Assembly (NCBI RefSeq): GCF_026167545.1
Contig: NZ_CP110678.1
Location: 1,237,501-1,301,500 of the forward strand
Origin: Sphingomonas sp. S1-29
Lineage (GTDB): Bacteria; Pseudomonadota; Alphaproteobacteria; Sphingomonadales; Sphingomonadaceae
Reading direction: 5' to 3'
DNA length: 64,000 nt
Shown: positions 53,346 through 62,776 of the stretch, one piece after another
How positions within the stretch are numbered: the first letter of the stretch is position 1
Layout of the letters: every line of letters begins with the position of its first letter
Notes under the pieces: model-generated
Seen by the model: only the letters and a program-made list of their open reading frames with translations
The model's database searches: none
Told to the model about the DNA's origin: nothing
Translations under genes and position numbers: made by a program

Positions 53346-53479
53346 CTGCTGGCGTTGACGTCCATTGTCCGACGCGCGCCGCACTGTTCCCAACAAGGGC
53401 GCACTGCCGGGACCTCTCGGGCATAGCCGCGCTCGCCAAACCAGACATGACCGTTTGTTGATCCACCGGCAGGTGGCTA

Positions 53480-54820
53480 TTGACGGTAGCCAGCATCAAC
53501 ATCGAGTCTAGCACCATTCAAAGCTATCTCATCCCCGTCGCCATCATCCTCGTGATGGTGGCGGCGAACGCGCTCTACGTCGCCGCCGAGTTCGCGACGG
53601 TCGGCGCGCGCAAGTCGCGTGTGCAGGAAGAGGCCGAGTCGGGCAATCGCACCGCCGCCAAGTTGCTGAAGATCCTTCGCGATCCGGTCGCGCTCGACAA
53701 TTATGTCGCCGGTTGCCAGGTCGGCATCACGATCAGCAGCCTGGTCGCCGGCGCCTATGCGCAGGCGCAATTGACGCCGCTGCTCACCCCGCACCTCGGT
53801 GCGATCGGCGGCCCGCTTGCCGCGATCATCATCGTGCTGCTGCTGATCACCGTGTTGCAGGTGGTGCTTGGCGAATTGCTGCCCAAGACGATCGCGCTTC
53901 GCTACCCCGAGCGGCTGTCGATGGCGACGATGCTGCCGATGCGGATCAGCCTGGTGCTGTTCCGCCCACTGATTTTCGTGTTCAACGGCACCGCCTTCGC
54001 GATCATGCGGCTGTTCAAGTTGAACGTCGACCACGGCCATACCCATGTCCATTCGCCCGACGAACTCGAGGCGTTGTTCAAGGCGAGCGCCGCGGGCGGG
54101 CTGATCGACGCCGACGAGCGCGACATGCTGTCGGGCGCGCTCAGCGTCGATCACCGCATCGTCCGCGAGATCATGACGCCGCGCACGCGAATGATCACCG
54201 TCCGCGCCGACGAGAGCGTCGAAGTGGCGCTGCGCCGCTCGGCAGAGACCCCCTATTCGCGCTTCCCGGTGACCGGCGAGACCACCGAGGATGTCGTCGG
54301 CATCGTCCACCTGCGCACGCTGTTCGCCGCGTTCGAGGCCGATCCCCGAGCCACCGTCGCATCGATCCAGCGCGACCCGCTGATCGTCGCCGATGTGATG
54401 ACGGTGCCCAAGCTGTGGCAGACGCTGCAGGCGCAAGGGCGGCGCAGCGCGATGGTGATCAACGAATATGGCAGCTTCACCGGGCTGGTGACGCTCGAGG
54501 ATGCGCTCGAGGAAGTCTTCGGCGAGGTGCAGGACGAGTTCGACGACGAGGAAGAGCTGGTCATCGAGCAGGACGGGCATCTGAGCGTCCGCGGCGACGT
54601 GCGGCTGTCGATGCTCGCCGATCGCCACGATATCATGCTGCCGCAGGATCGCGCCGACACGGTCAGCGGCCTGGTCTGGCACGAGCTCGGGCGGATGCCC
54701 GCGAAGGGCGATCGGGTTCGCGCGCCCGATACGCCATACACCTTGGTGGTCGAGGCGATGCAGGGCCACGCGGTCCGCCGCGTCCGCATCGAACGCCTGC
54801 GCGAGCGCGAGGAAGTATGA
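53480..54820 (+). CDS. CNNM-transmembrane/CBS-domain protein (hemolysin C/CorC-like), first of pair
   Basis: 446 aa from a TTG at 53480 (AGGTGG just upstream). CNNM domain with VAANALYVAAEFATVGARKSR and GELLPKTIALRYPERL; a CBS pair (REIMTPRTRMITVRADESVEVALRRSA, SAMVINEYGSFTGLVTLEDALEEVFGEVQDEFDDEEE); and a CorC/HlyC C-terminal domain. Such proteins take part in Mg/Co transport or sensing. The next paralogue overlaps by ATGA. Confidence 0.87.
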   Translation: MTVASINIESSTIQSYLIPVAIILVMVAANALYVAAEFATVGARKSRVQEEAESGNRTAAKLLKILRDPVALDNYVAGCQVGITISSLVAGAYAQAQLTPLLTPHLGAIGGPLAAIIIVLLLITVLQVVLGELLPKTIALRYPERLSMATMLPMRISLVLFRPLIFVFNGTAFAIMRLFKLNVDHGHTHVHSPDELEALFKASAAGGLIDADERDMLSGALSVDHRIVREIMTPRTRMITVRADESVEVALRRSAETPYSRFPVTGETTEDVVGIVHLRTLFAAFEADPRATVASIQRDPLIVADVMTVPKLWQTLQAQGRRSAMVINEYGSFTGLVTLEDALEEVFGEVQDEFDDEEELVIEQDGHLSVRGDVRLSMLADRHDIMLPQDRADTVSGLVWHELGRMPAKGDRVRAPDTPYTLVVEAMQGHAVRRVRIERLREREEV

Positions 54821-56106
54821 CCGACGTGCTTCTCCCGATCGCCGCGATCCTCGCGCTCGTTCTCGTCAACGGCATCTTCGTCGGCGCCGAATTCGCGCTG
54901 GTCGGCGCACGCCGCGGCCGCTTCGAGACGATGGCCGCGGGCGGCAGCACCGCCGCCAAATGGCTGCTGCGCGTCTTCGATCGCGAAGGCGGCAAGGATG
55001 CCTATATCGCCGTCGCGCAATTGGGCATCACGCTCGCGAGCATCGGGCTTGGCATGTATGGCGAGCCCGCGGTGGCGCAATGGCTCTACCAGCCGCTCGA
55101 GAATCTCGGCCTTTCCTACGACCAGTCGCATGGCGTCGGCTTCGTGATCGCGCTCGGCGGGATCACCTTCCTCCATGTCGTGTTCGGCGAGATGATCCCC
55201 AAGGCGATGGCGCTCCAGGCGCCCGAACGCGTGAGCATGACGCTCAACCCGGTCATGCGGCTGTTCGCGATCCTCTTCCGCCCGATGGTGATCGTCCTCA
55301 ACAAGATCGCCTTCGGGCTGATGCGGATGCTGGGCATTCCCGATCCGGGCAAGTCGGCGATGCTGTACAGCGCGCAGGAACTCGAGATCGCGACCGGCGA
55401 AGTGGCGGCCAGCGGCCAGCTCGACGATGCGCAGACGCGGTTGATCGAGAATATCTTCGAGATGGAGGATCGCACCGCCGAGGCGCTGATGACGTCGCGC
55501 ACGCGGCTGATCGCGATCCCAGCAAGCGCCAGCGGCAGCGATGTGGCGGCGATCGTTGCGCATGAAAAACTCGCCCGCTATCCGGTCTATGGCACCTCGC
55601 TCGACGACGTGCTCGGCGTGCTCCACGTCAAGGATTTCATCCGCCGCCGGCTGGCCGAGGGCGATATCGACCTCAGGACCGTCGTGCGCCCGCTGCCGCG
55701 CGTGGCGGCGGGAATGTCGGCGCTCGAGCTGATGACGTTGTTCAAGAAGCAGCGCGTCCACGCCGCGCTGGTGGTCGACGAATTCGGTGGGACGCTGGGG
55801 TTCGTCACGATGGACGATCTGGTTGCCGACCTGATCGACCAGGACGACGGGGTGTCATCGGACTGGATCCGAAAGCTGCCCGACGGCACGCTGCTGCTCG
55901 ACGGCGAGGTAACGCTCGCCGAGCTCGAGGAAGACCATGGCATCACGCTCGACCACCCCGAAGTGACGACCGTCGCGGGGCTGTTCCTGGCCGAGAGCGG
56001 GGTGTTACCCGACATCGGCGACCGGTTGGAGCGCGGCGGCGTGCGGCTGGTGGCCGAAGATGTGCAGGGCATGAAGATCGTGCGCGTGCGGCTCGAGCGG
56101 ACCTAG
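54817..56106 (+). CDS. CNNM-transmembrane/CBS-domain protein, second of pair
   Basis: 429 aa starting with ATGA over the previous stop. Same layout: VNGIFVGAEFALVGARRGRFE, FGEMIPKAMALQAPERV, CBS pair (ALMTSRTRLIAIPA, AALVVDEFGGTLGFVTMDDLVADL), and CorC/HlyC tail (ITLDHPEVTTVAGLFLAESG). It is diverged from its neighbour, so the two may form a heterodimer. It ends before two terminator hairpins. Confidence 0.87.
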   Translation: MTDVLLPIAAILALVLVNGIFVGAEFALVGARRGRFETMAAGGSTAAKWLLRVFDREGGKDAYIAVAQLGITLASIGLGMYGEPAVAQWLYQPLENLGLSYDQSHGVGFVIALGGITFLHVVFGEMIPKAMALQAPERVSMTLNPVMRLFAILFRPMVIVLNKIAFGLMRMLGIPDPGKSAMLYSAQELEIATGEVAASGQLDDAQTRLIENIFEMEDRTAEALMTSRTRLIAIPASASGSDVAAIVAHEKLARYPVYGTSLDDVLGVLHVKDFIRRRLAEGDIDLRTVVRPLPRVAAGMSALELMTLFKKQRVHAALVVDEFGGTLGFVTMDDLVADLIDQDDGVSSDWIRKLPDGTLLLDGEVTLAELEEDHGITLDHPEVTTVAGLFLAESGVLPDIGDRLERGGVRLVAEDVQGMKIVRVRLERT

Positions 56107-56127
56107 CCGCGTCCCCTCGGACCTCGC

Positions 56128-56149
56128 AGGACGCTGTCGCGCGTCCTTT
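56128..56149 (+). terminator. Rho-independent-type hairpin
   Basis: AGGACGC-TGTCGC-GCGTCCT followed by TT, 21 nt after the stop of the second CNNM gene. Confidence 0.6.
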
Positions 56150-56157
56150 GCCGAAAA

Positions 56158-56185
56158 GGGCGGAGCGGCCCTTCCCGCTCCGCCC
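56158..56185. terminator. Hairpin in the convergent gap
   Basis: GGGCGGAGCG and CGCTCCGCCC form a perfect 10-bp stem around an 8-nt loop, between the CNNM gene and the receptor remnant. It may act in both directions. Confidence 0.6.
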
Positions 56186-56191
56186 GCCCGG

Positions 56192-56938
56192 TCACTTGCC
56201 GCCGAAGGTCACGCGCAGCCCCAGGCTCGCCGACAGCTTGTATTCCTCGAACTGCACGTTGACGCCGCGATTGCCGGCATAGCTGTAGAGCGGCCGGTCG
56301 TTGAGGTTCGACACCTGCCCGAACACCCGCACGCCGGGCGTCACCTGGTATGCCGCGGTCAGGTCGATCTGTAGATGCTCGTCGATGAACACGTCGCCTG
56401 CCGGATCGGTCGGATCGGTCGGATCGTCGATCTCGTCGAGGATGCGGTCGCGGTACGACAGCGCGGCGCGGAACTGGAAGCCGTATTTGTCATAGCCGAT
56501 CGATGCGTTGGCGGTGTGGCGCGACTGGAACGGCAGCACCGAATCGCGCGTGGTGCCGTCGGGCAAGGGCACGCGCGCGGTGGCGTCGGTGAAGGTGTAG
56601 TTCGCCGCGATCAGCAGCCCGTCGAGCGGCGATGGCAGGAAGTCGAGATCCTGCTGGATGTTCGCCTCGAACCCCAGCACCTCGGCGCGCTCGCCGTTGA
56701 TGAAGGTGCTGTAGACGTCGAAGCCCTCGAACCCGTCAGTCCCCGCGAGATCGATGCCGAAGGTCGGGTTCTGCAGCCGCTTGTAGAAGGCGCCCGCCGA
56801 GATCACCGACGAGCTGCCGGGATAATATTCGACCCCGACGTCGAAATTGTCGGCCTTGAAGCGTTCGAGGTCGGGATTGCCGCCTCGGCCTCGATCACGC
56901 CTTCGTCGTCGCGCTCGAACAAGGCCGCGGGGGGTGCT
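56192..56938 (-). pseudogene. TonB-dependent receptor, C-terminal remnant
   Basis: Minus-strand barrel strands: NPDLERFKADNFDVGVEYYPGSSSVISAGAFYK, GFEANIQQDLDFLPSPLDGLLIAANYTFTDATARV, RHTANASIGYDKYGFQFRAALSYRDR, and the end YKLSASLGLRVTFGGK. Upstream ERDDEGVIEAEA joins through a one-base frameshift near 56880 (…EAEAGNPDL expected). All sequence above about 56938 is replaced by an IS6-family remnant. About 250 of the usual 800+ codons remain. Confidence 0.85.
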
Positions 56939-57313
56939 GTCAGTCTAATGCGACCCCCTCTCCACACGATGCACTTCGATCTTCACGTACATCTCGCCGA
57001 GGTGCCAGCGCCAGTGGCGAAAGCCTCGCATCCGGCTCACCCGCTGGCGGCGGATGTCACCAGCGAACATCGGTCCGAACCTGTTCCACCACATCCGTAC
57101 CGTCTCATTGCAGATGTCGATCCCCCTCTCGAGCAGCAGGTTCCTCCACGTTCCGCAGTGACAGCGGAAAGCGCACATACATCGGCACTACCAGCCGGAT
57201 CACCTCCGGAGACGAGTTGAGTAGCGAAACGGGCTGACTGGCTTGTGCGGGCGGGGCCTTCCAGCCCCTTACCCGCCCCCGATACAAACCGGTGCATTTG
57301 GTCTGACAGAGCC
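56939..57313 (-). mobile_element. IS6-family insertion sequence remnant
   Basis: The right end carries GGCTCTGTCAGACCAAATGC (57294-57313, minus strand), an IS6-type terminal repeat. Inside, transposase blocks SPEVIRLVVPMYVRFPLSLRNVE and, after a frameshift near 57140, RGIDICNETVRMWWNRFGPM then FAGDIRRQRVSRMRGFRHWRWHLGEMYVK. The first catalytic Asp of the DDE triad (WHLDE in the family) is Gly here, and the rest of the gene is missing. The element is dead and truncated. Confidence 0.85.
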
Positions 57314-57576
57314 ACCTTGGGTTATCTCAGCCCCATGGAATTCGAGAGGCAAGCTCAAGGAGCCTAACTTGGTGTCCATGGGACCGGCAGCGGCTCATTA
57401 GTACTGTTCCTAATGTCGTACCGCGCGTGCTGCAAATAGCCATATGATAGAAGAATTGGAAAATCACGCGTGTCGCTGACGAGCAGTCCCTTCAAGTGGG
57501 TCGCGAGCTGTCAGCCGGGATACGCAGTTAGCGCAGGGTTCCTTGTCGGCCAAAACTCGAACTGGAGTGAACTCAG

Positions 57577-58059
57577 ATGAATGACCAAATCCCCGTTACG
57601 GTAAGTGAACGCCCTGTGCAGGAAAGTCCGCTTGGCTGGCTGCGTACCGAGATCGACCGGCTGTTCGACGACTTCGGCGGCCCCGCCCGTAGCATCTTCA
57701 CCTCGGGGCTGAGCACGATGACGCCAGCGCCCGCTTTGGAATTGGCGGAAAAGGAAAACGAATACCGGCTTACCGCCGAGCTTCCCGGACTAAAGGAAGA
57801 CGATGTCGAGATAAGCATCGCCGATGGCGCCCTCACGCTCTCGGGAGAAAAGCACGAGGAAGACGAACGCAAAGACAACGGTTTTCTGCTTCGCGAGCGA
57901 CGCTATGGCGCATTTGAACGCCGGGTTCCCCTTCCAGCGGATGTAAATCAAGACGCTATTAACGCTGAATTCAAGCACGGTGTACTAACGATCGTGCTGC
58001 CCAAGGACGCGCAGGCCGCCGAGCGCACGCGCAAGATCGCGATCACCGCCGCTAGCTGA
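57577..58059 (+). CDS. Small heat-shock protein (Hsp20/alpha-crystallin)
   Basis: 160 aa. N-terminal arm GWLRTEIDRLFDDFGG, then the alpha-crystallin domain: PALELAEKENEYRLTAELPGLKEDDVEISIADGALTLSGEKHEE, FERRVPLPADVNQDAINAEFKHGVLTIVLPK (with the GVLTIVLPK signature). It holds unfolding proteins in the cytoplasm. A GGAG lies about 11 nt upstream of the ATG. The 260 bp before it holds no gene; I found no convincing heat-shock promoter. Confidence 0.92.
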   Translation: MNDQIPVTVSERPVQESPLGWLRTEIDRLFDDFGGPARSIFTSGLSTMTPAPALELAEKENEYRLTAELPGLKEDDVEISIADGALTLSGEKHEEDERKDNGFLLRERRYGAFERRVPLPADVNQDAINAEFKHGVLTIVLPKDAQAAERTRKIAITAAS

Positions 58060-58069
58060 TTAATACCGT

Positions 58070-58108
58070 GAGGAGCCTCCGCCACACGGCCGACGGCGAA
58101 GACTCCTC
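58070..58108 (+). terminator. Imperfect hairpin after the hsp20 gene
   Basis: GAGGAG...CTCCTC outer stem with inner CGCC...GGCG, 11 nt after the stop; no T-run. Confidence 0.4.
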
Positions 58109-58110
58109 GC

Positions 58111-59204
58111 TTCGGCACAATCGACCTTTAGCCAACCGCAATTACGCGTCAGGTCGCACCTAGCCGGGCAGCGGACGCATTTCGACGATGACGATTAGAG
58201 CGGTATTTGCGTTGAACATCACATACCATTGCGGCGAAGGTTCAACGACTCCGCTGGTGGCGCAACCCGCCATTGCATGCATGGATGGCGCAACCGGAGC
58301 GCAGCGACGGGGCCGATCATGCATTGAACCATATTGATCATGTCATTGCAAAGCAGGCGGCCCGCCGCTTGACCCTAATAGCCTCGCGTCCGGCTGAACC
58401 AAGTGGGCATGACTGAAGCGATGCCAGCTGACCAAGCTAAGCCTGATCACCAACGGCGTCGACGTGCTGCGGCCCTACGACCGCATAGATTTTTGCGTGT
58501 CCGCGAGCGGCCACCTGGTGCTTGGATTGCACTAGGCCATCGGGGCCCCGGCAGACCATACGGAACAGCCCATCGTCGTCAGCGGTCTGTTGGCCTATAC
58601 CAGTGAAGCGGTGCAGAGCCAGTCGGGCAAATGGTGCCCCGGCGAACGGGAAAATGCGCCGGGGCAGAGGTTGGATGCGCAATAAATATCACGGACGCCC
58701 GCTCTCTCTCTGGTCTGTAAAACGCAACACCAATCCAGTTTAAGTTATATAGTACACGAATAACGTCTTGACACGCGCCCATGATGTACCGAACCTTCCC
58801 CGATCGCAAGTTTTTCCGTTTAGAACTACCTGCCCAATCGAAGCCTTGATATCAGACGACACTGTCGCGATGCTTTGGCTGGAAGCTATTGCACACGGCT
58901 TGCAGGCCAACGGTGGCGCATTGACGTTCAAATCGCTTGCCCCGACCAGCACGCCATCAGCGGCGATGCGGTTTACTTGCTCGATGACTAGAAGGTCTTC
59001 GTGCACCACGTCGCGTCTTGCGATGGAGCACCCGAGCGGTCTCGAATGAACAGCGCACGCGGAGTGACAGGTTACGAAGCGCTTCAAAAACATGTTCGGT
59101 GCAAGGCTCCTGAATTATGGTCACGCCGACCACAAGATGGCGAAGCCTACCAGCACCAGCGCTTAGGTAAGGCCGCCGACGCAAACCCGGTCGGATTACC
59201 GAGT
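58111..59204. other. 1.1-kb region with no recognised gene
   Basis: Base composition is more AT-rich than the flanks (notably 58720-58760). Short frames on both strands are interrupted and give no family I recognise. It may be decayed horizontally acquired DNA or hold a promoter or small RNA I cannot identify. Confidence 0.45.
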
Positions 59205-59921
59205 TCAATCATCACCTTCCCGCTCGCCACCCTGCTCACCGGCGCCACTGCGGTGGCAGCGCGCGCAATTGTCGATGTTGCGGATTCCTTCCTCGGCATG
59301 CTCGGCGCGGACCTGCGCGGGCTGATGTTCGTGGCAGCCGAAGCAAGTGTTGCGCGTCAAGTCGCCCCCGGTGTGGCACGTCGCACACGACACGTTGTGC
59401 GGCCCGGTCAGCGCAAAGGAGCGCCTATGGTCGAACGTCGCGGGCTCCCACGCGGTGCTGCTATGGCATGCGGCGCAGTTGCGTCCCGCCTGCGCATGCA
59501 GCGGGGTCCGTGGGGGCCGGTGGCAGGCCGCGCACTGGCCGCGGACCTCGAGGCGCAGCAGCGCATGCGCGAAGCTCTGGTGCGATGCCTGGACCAGCCG
59601 CGGCCCGCTGTGATCGGTGTGGCAGGCGACGCAATCGGGCTGGCGGAGCGCCTGATGGAACGCGATCGCGCTGCTTCGCCTTGCCACCGGCACGCCGCGG
59701 GTGGTGCGGATGCCGATGTCGGCGACCTTGTGGCAGGTTGCACAGCGATTGGCCGATACGCCCCGGAACGGCGCGTGGCAGGCGAAACAGTCGCCGGTGA
59801 TGCGCGCATGCGCCGGGACCAGCGGCCCGGGCGCGACCATCAGGTGCGGCCAGGCAAAGCTCAGCGCGATCAGCGCGCCCAGGTTGACCGCGATCAGCCA
59901 CAGGCCCCAGCGCCGGATCAC
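59205..59921 (-). CDS. Multihaem (8 x CxxCH) cytochrome c3-like protein
   Basis: 238 aa from GTG 59921, which overlaps the stop of the membrane cytochrome gene (GTGA). An N-terminal helix (WGLWLIAVNLGALIALSFAW) anchors or exports it. Eight haem sites: CFACH, CATCH, CVACH, CAACH, CAACH, CATCH, CFGCH, CARCH. Many extra His (e.g. FHQAL, SHQSFAH, FDHRRSF) can be distal ligands. It is likely periplasmic and membrane-tethered, carrying electrons from or to the two upstream gene products. Substrate unknown. Confidence 0.85.
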   Translation of the reverse strand: MIRRWGLWLIAVNLGALIALSFAWPHLMVAPGPLVPAHARITGDCFACHAPFRGVSANRCATCHKVADIGIRTTRGVPVARRSSAIAFHQALRQPDCVACHTDHSGPRLVQASHQSFAHALLRLEVRGQCAACHRPPRTPLHAQAGRNCAACHSSTAWEPATFDHRRSFALTGPHNVSCATCHTGGDLTRNTCFGCHEHQPAQVRAEHAEEGIRNIDNCARCHRSGAGEQGGEREGDD

Positions 59922-60505
59922 CGCCACCCCCAGAAAAGCAAGATGGCGATGATATGCGCCAGCGCCAGCACCCCGAACCCCAGCGTGATCGGCAGATGCA
60001 CCACCCGCCACGCCTTCACGACGTCGAAGGTGAGGCTGTCCCAATAGGTTTGTTCTTCGAGCGCGTCTGGGGTCAGCCCCTGCGCGCGCAGCCGGGTGCG
60101 CGTCGCCTCGAGCCGCTTACGCGCGCGGCCGAGGAGATATTTGCCGGTCAGTCCGCTCGCGATGTTGATCAGCATCGCCCACACCGCCAGCCAGGCGAGG
60201 ATCGCGTTGAAGTGGATGCCGGCATGGACAAGGATCAGCAACGATCCCGCCCAGGCGAGCCTCTCATGCCAGCGCAGCAGCGTTGCCGGCTTGCCCCGTT
60301 TGATCAGCTTACGCTTGCGCAGCGAATAGCCCGACGACGCCAGGATCAGCAGCACCCCGGGAATGCCGAGGTAGCGCCCGATCCAGACCAGGTTCGACAA
60401 ATGCAGCAACGCATCGAGCGCAAGCGCCGCGCCCCCCAGCGCGACCAGCGAAAGATAGAAGGGGATCACCTCGCGGCGGATCAGGCTGGCACCGAGCCCG
60501 GTCAT
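59918..60505 (-). CDS. Membrane cytochrome b-like protein
   Basis: 195 aa from ATG 60505 (overlapping the reductase stop as ATGA). About four to five helices, with His in LRWHERLAWAGSLLILVHAGIHFNAILAWLAV and VHLPITLGFGVLALAHIIAILLFW positioned as bis-His haem b ligands on opposite sides of the membrane. A cytoplasmic loop (RKRLEATRTRLRAQGLTPDALEEQTYWDSLTFDVVKAWR) separates them. It could pass electrons across the membrane between the reductase and the multihaem protein. Confidence 0.75.
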   Translation of the reverse strand: MTGLGASLIRREVIPFYLSLVALGGAALALDALLHLSNLVWIGRYLGIPGVLLILASSGYSLRKRKLIKRGKPATLLRWHERLAWAGSLLILVHAGIHFNAILAWLAVWAMLINIASGLTGKYLLGRARKRLEATRTRLRAQGLTPDALEEQTYWDSLTFDVVKAWRVVHLPITLGFGVLALAHIIAILLFWGWR

Positions 60506-61728
60506 GCTTCGAGCACCAGGTCGCTGATGGGGGCCGACACGCACAACAGGCATCGCCCTGGCCCTGGCTCGAAAACGGGCGGGCGCACATAGCGCAGCGT
60601 GCCCGAGCTGATGCCGATCTCGCAGGTGCCGCAACTCCCCGAACGGCATCCCGAATCGACCGCGACGCCGTTGCGTTCGGCAAAGTCGAGCAGGCTGGCG
60701 TCCTCGCCGGTCCAGCCGAGCGTTCGCCCCGAGCGCGCGAAGCGAACCACGATTCGCGTGTCGAGCGGCACATCCACGGCTGGTTCTGGCACGCCGATCG
60801 AAGCGGGGCCAAATGCTTCGTGATGGATGCGATCGGCGGGCACCCCGCCGTCGCGCAGCGCGGGGATCAGGCTGACCATCATCGGCGGCGGCCCGCAGAC
60901 ATAGAAATCATGCCGGCCGGGGGGCAGGACCTGGTGTAGCAATGTCATGTCGATCACCCCGCTCAGGCCGAAACCATGGCGGGCGCTGTCCCCTGGAGCG
61001 GGGCAGCTCTGCACCAGCGTTACCTGGAAATTGCGGTGGCGTTCGGCCATTTCCGCCAGCGCGGCCTCGAACACCAGGTCGCGCCAGTTGCGCACGCCAT
61101 AGATCAGATGGATCGCGCGATCGGGCTGCGCCGCCAACGCCGCCCGCGCCATCGCGAACAGCGGCGTGATGCCGATACCGCCCGCGACCAGCACCGCAAC
61201 GATGCCGCGATCCTCATCAAGCACGAAGCTGCCCGCCGGCGCCCGCACCTCCAACAGCGTGCCGGGCGCGACTCGATCATGGAAATGATTGGAAACCAGT
61301 CCGGGCGGCAGATCGGGCCGATCGGGCGGGGCCGGGATACGCTTGATCGTGATTCGGTAGCCCCCGGGGTCATGCCGATCGGACAGCGAATAGCAGCGCG
61401 TGACCGTGCGGAGCGCCCCCTGCGCATCGCGAAGCGCCAGTTGCAGCGTCAGGAACTGGCCGGCGTGGTACGCGGCGAGCGGCCGGCCGTCGACCGGCTC
61501 GAGATAGAAGGAGGTTTGGCTGAGCGCCTCGTCTTCGTCCTCGCGGTAGCGCACGCGAAACTCGCGCAAGCCCGCCCAGGCTCCCTGGCGATCGGCAGGG
61601 GCTGCCGGGGCGGTGTCGACCGTTGGTGCAACATGCGGTCGGTAGCGCAAAACAGTCATGACGATCACCGCGCCAAGCTGCGCCAGCAACGCAAGTGAGA
61701 TGTAGCCAAGAAGCGCGAGCGCGGTCAT
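60502..61728 (-). CDS. FAD/NAD(P)H reductase with C-terminal [2Fe-2S] ferredoxin domain, membrane-anchored
   Basis: 408 aa. N-terminal helix (ALALLGYISLALLAQLGAVIVMTVL), ferredoxin-reductase FAD domain (CYSLSDRHDPGGYRITIKR), NAD(P)-binding domain (VLVAGGIGITPLFAMARA, DFYVCGPPPMM), and a plant-type ferredoxin (SGCRSGSCGTCEIGI...GRCLLCVS) with four Cys. It resembles Hcr or flavohaemoprotein-type reductases fused to ferredoxin. It is the first gene of the three-gene redox operon. Confidence 0.87.
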   Translation of the reverse strand: MTALALLGYISLALLAQLGAVIVMTVLRYRPHVAPTVDTAPAAPADRQGAWAGLREFRVRYREDEDEALSQTSFYLEPVDGRPLAAYHAGQFLTLQLALRDAQGALRTVTRCYSLSDRHDPGGYRITIKRIPAPPDRPDLPPGLVSNHFHDRVAPGTLLEVRAPAGSFVLDEDRGIVAVLVAGGIGITPLFAMARAALAAQPDRAIHLIYGVRNWRDLVFEAALAEMAERHRNFQVTLVQSCPAPGDSARHGFGLSGVIDMTLLHQVLPPGRHDFYVCGPPPMMVSLIPALRDGGVPADRIHHEAFGPASIGVPEPAVDVPLDTRIVVRFARSGRTLGWTGEDASLLDFAERNGVAVDSGCRSGSCGTCEIGISSGTLRYVRPPVFEPGPGRCLLCVSAPISDLVLEA

Positions 61729-61768
61729 CGGGGATGGCGGACCGGCGGGGCAAGAACCGGCCGCGGGC

Positions 61769-62545
61769 TCATATCGCAGTGCCCACCAGCCTCCCGATTC
61801 CCGCGGTCAGCGCCATTGCCAGCGCCCCCCAGAAGGTCACGCGGAGCGTCGCGGTCCACACCGGTGCCCCGCCCGCCCGCGCCCCGACCGCGCCCAGCAG
61901 CGCGAGGAACAGCAGCGAGGCGACCGCCTCGATCACGACCAGCCCCGCTCGCGGCGCGAAGATCACGATCGCCAGCGGCAGCGCGGCACCCGCGGTGAAG
62001 GTCGCCGCCGAGGTCAGCGCCGCCTGGATCGGCCGCGCGGTGGTCATTTCGGAAATGCCCAGCTCGTCATGCGCGTGCGCCGCCAGCGCATCCTTGGCCA
62101 TCAGCTGCCGCGCGACGGTGTCGGCGGTCGCGCGGTCGACGCCGCGCTTTTCATAGATTCCGGCGAGCTCGCGGATCTCCGCATCGACGTCATCGGTCAG
62201 TTCGGCGCGTTCGCGCGCGAGATCGGCCTGTTCGGTATCCGATTGCGAGCTGACCGAGACATATTCGCCCGCCGCCATCGACATCGCGCCAGCCACCAGC
62301 CCTGCCGCGCCCGCAATCAGGATGTCCGCCGGCTTGGCCGCCGCCGCCGCGACGCCGATGATCAGGCTGGCGGTCGAGACGATCCCGTCATTCGCCCCCA
62401 GCACCGCGGCGCGCAGCCAGCCCACGCGCGACACGAGGTGCCGTTCGCGGTGCAGCGCCAACCTAGTCACGGCCACAGCCGCCGCGGTAGCGCTCGCAAA
62501 CGGCGCATCGTCATGGCTTCGCGCATGCGCGGTCTCCTTTTCCAA
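61769..62545 (-). CDS. VIT1/CCC1-family transporter
   Basis: 258 aa. LRAAVLGANDGIVSTASLIIGVAAA and AGAMSMAAGEYVSVSSQSDTEQADLARERAEL are the family signature, with a short acidic cytoplasmic domain rather than a ferritin-like one, and three further C-terminal helices. Eukaryotic relatives move Fe2+/Mn2+. It may lower cytoplasmic iron or manganese next to the katG gene, a link that is inference. Confidence 0.87.
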   Translation of the reverse strand: MEKETAHARSHDDAPFASATAAAVAVTRLALHRERHLVSRVGWLRAAVLGANDGIVSTASLIIGVAAAAAKPADILIAGAAGLVAGAMSMAAGEYVSVSSQSDTEQADLARERAELTDDVDAEIRELAGIYEKRGVDRATADTVARQLMAKDALAAHAHDELGISEMTTARPIQAALTSAATFTAGAALPLAIVIFAPRAGLVVIEAVASLLFLALLGAVGARAGGAPVWTATLRVTFWGALAMALTAGIGRLVGTAI

Positions 62546-62776
62546 GGCCCCTTTTCAGCGACGATGCTGACGAGCGCCTGACGGCAACCCTGCGGCGCGG
62601 TTGGGCTTGCCGATATACGGGATAGTCGCAGCGCATCGGGGCCCGGTCGGCGGCGGCAGCAAGTTGTGCGGCAGGCTAAAGTGATGGTCCGGGACTATAC
62701 CTATTGTTCCAACGCTGCCGAAGTCGCACCCAGTCGCTGTTCTTGATTTTCCTCTTGCGGTGAACAGGGAAGCGAC

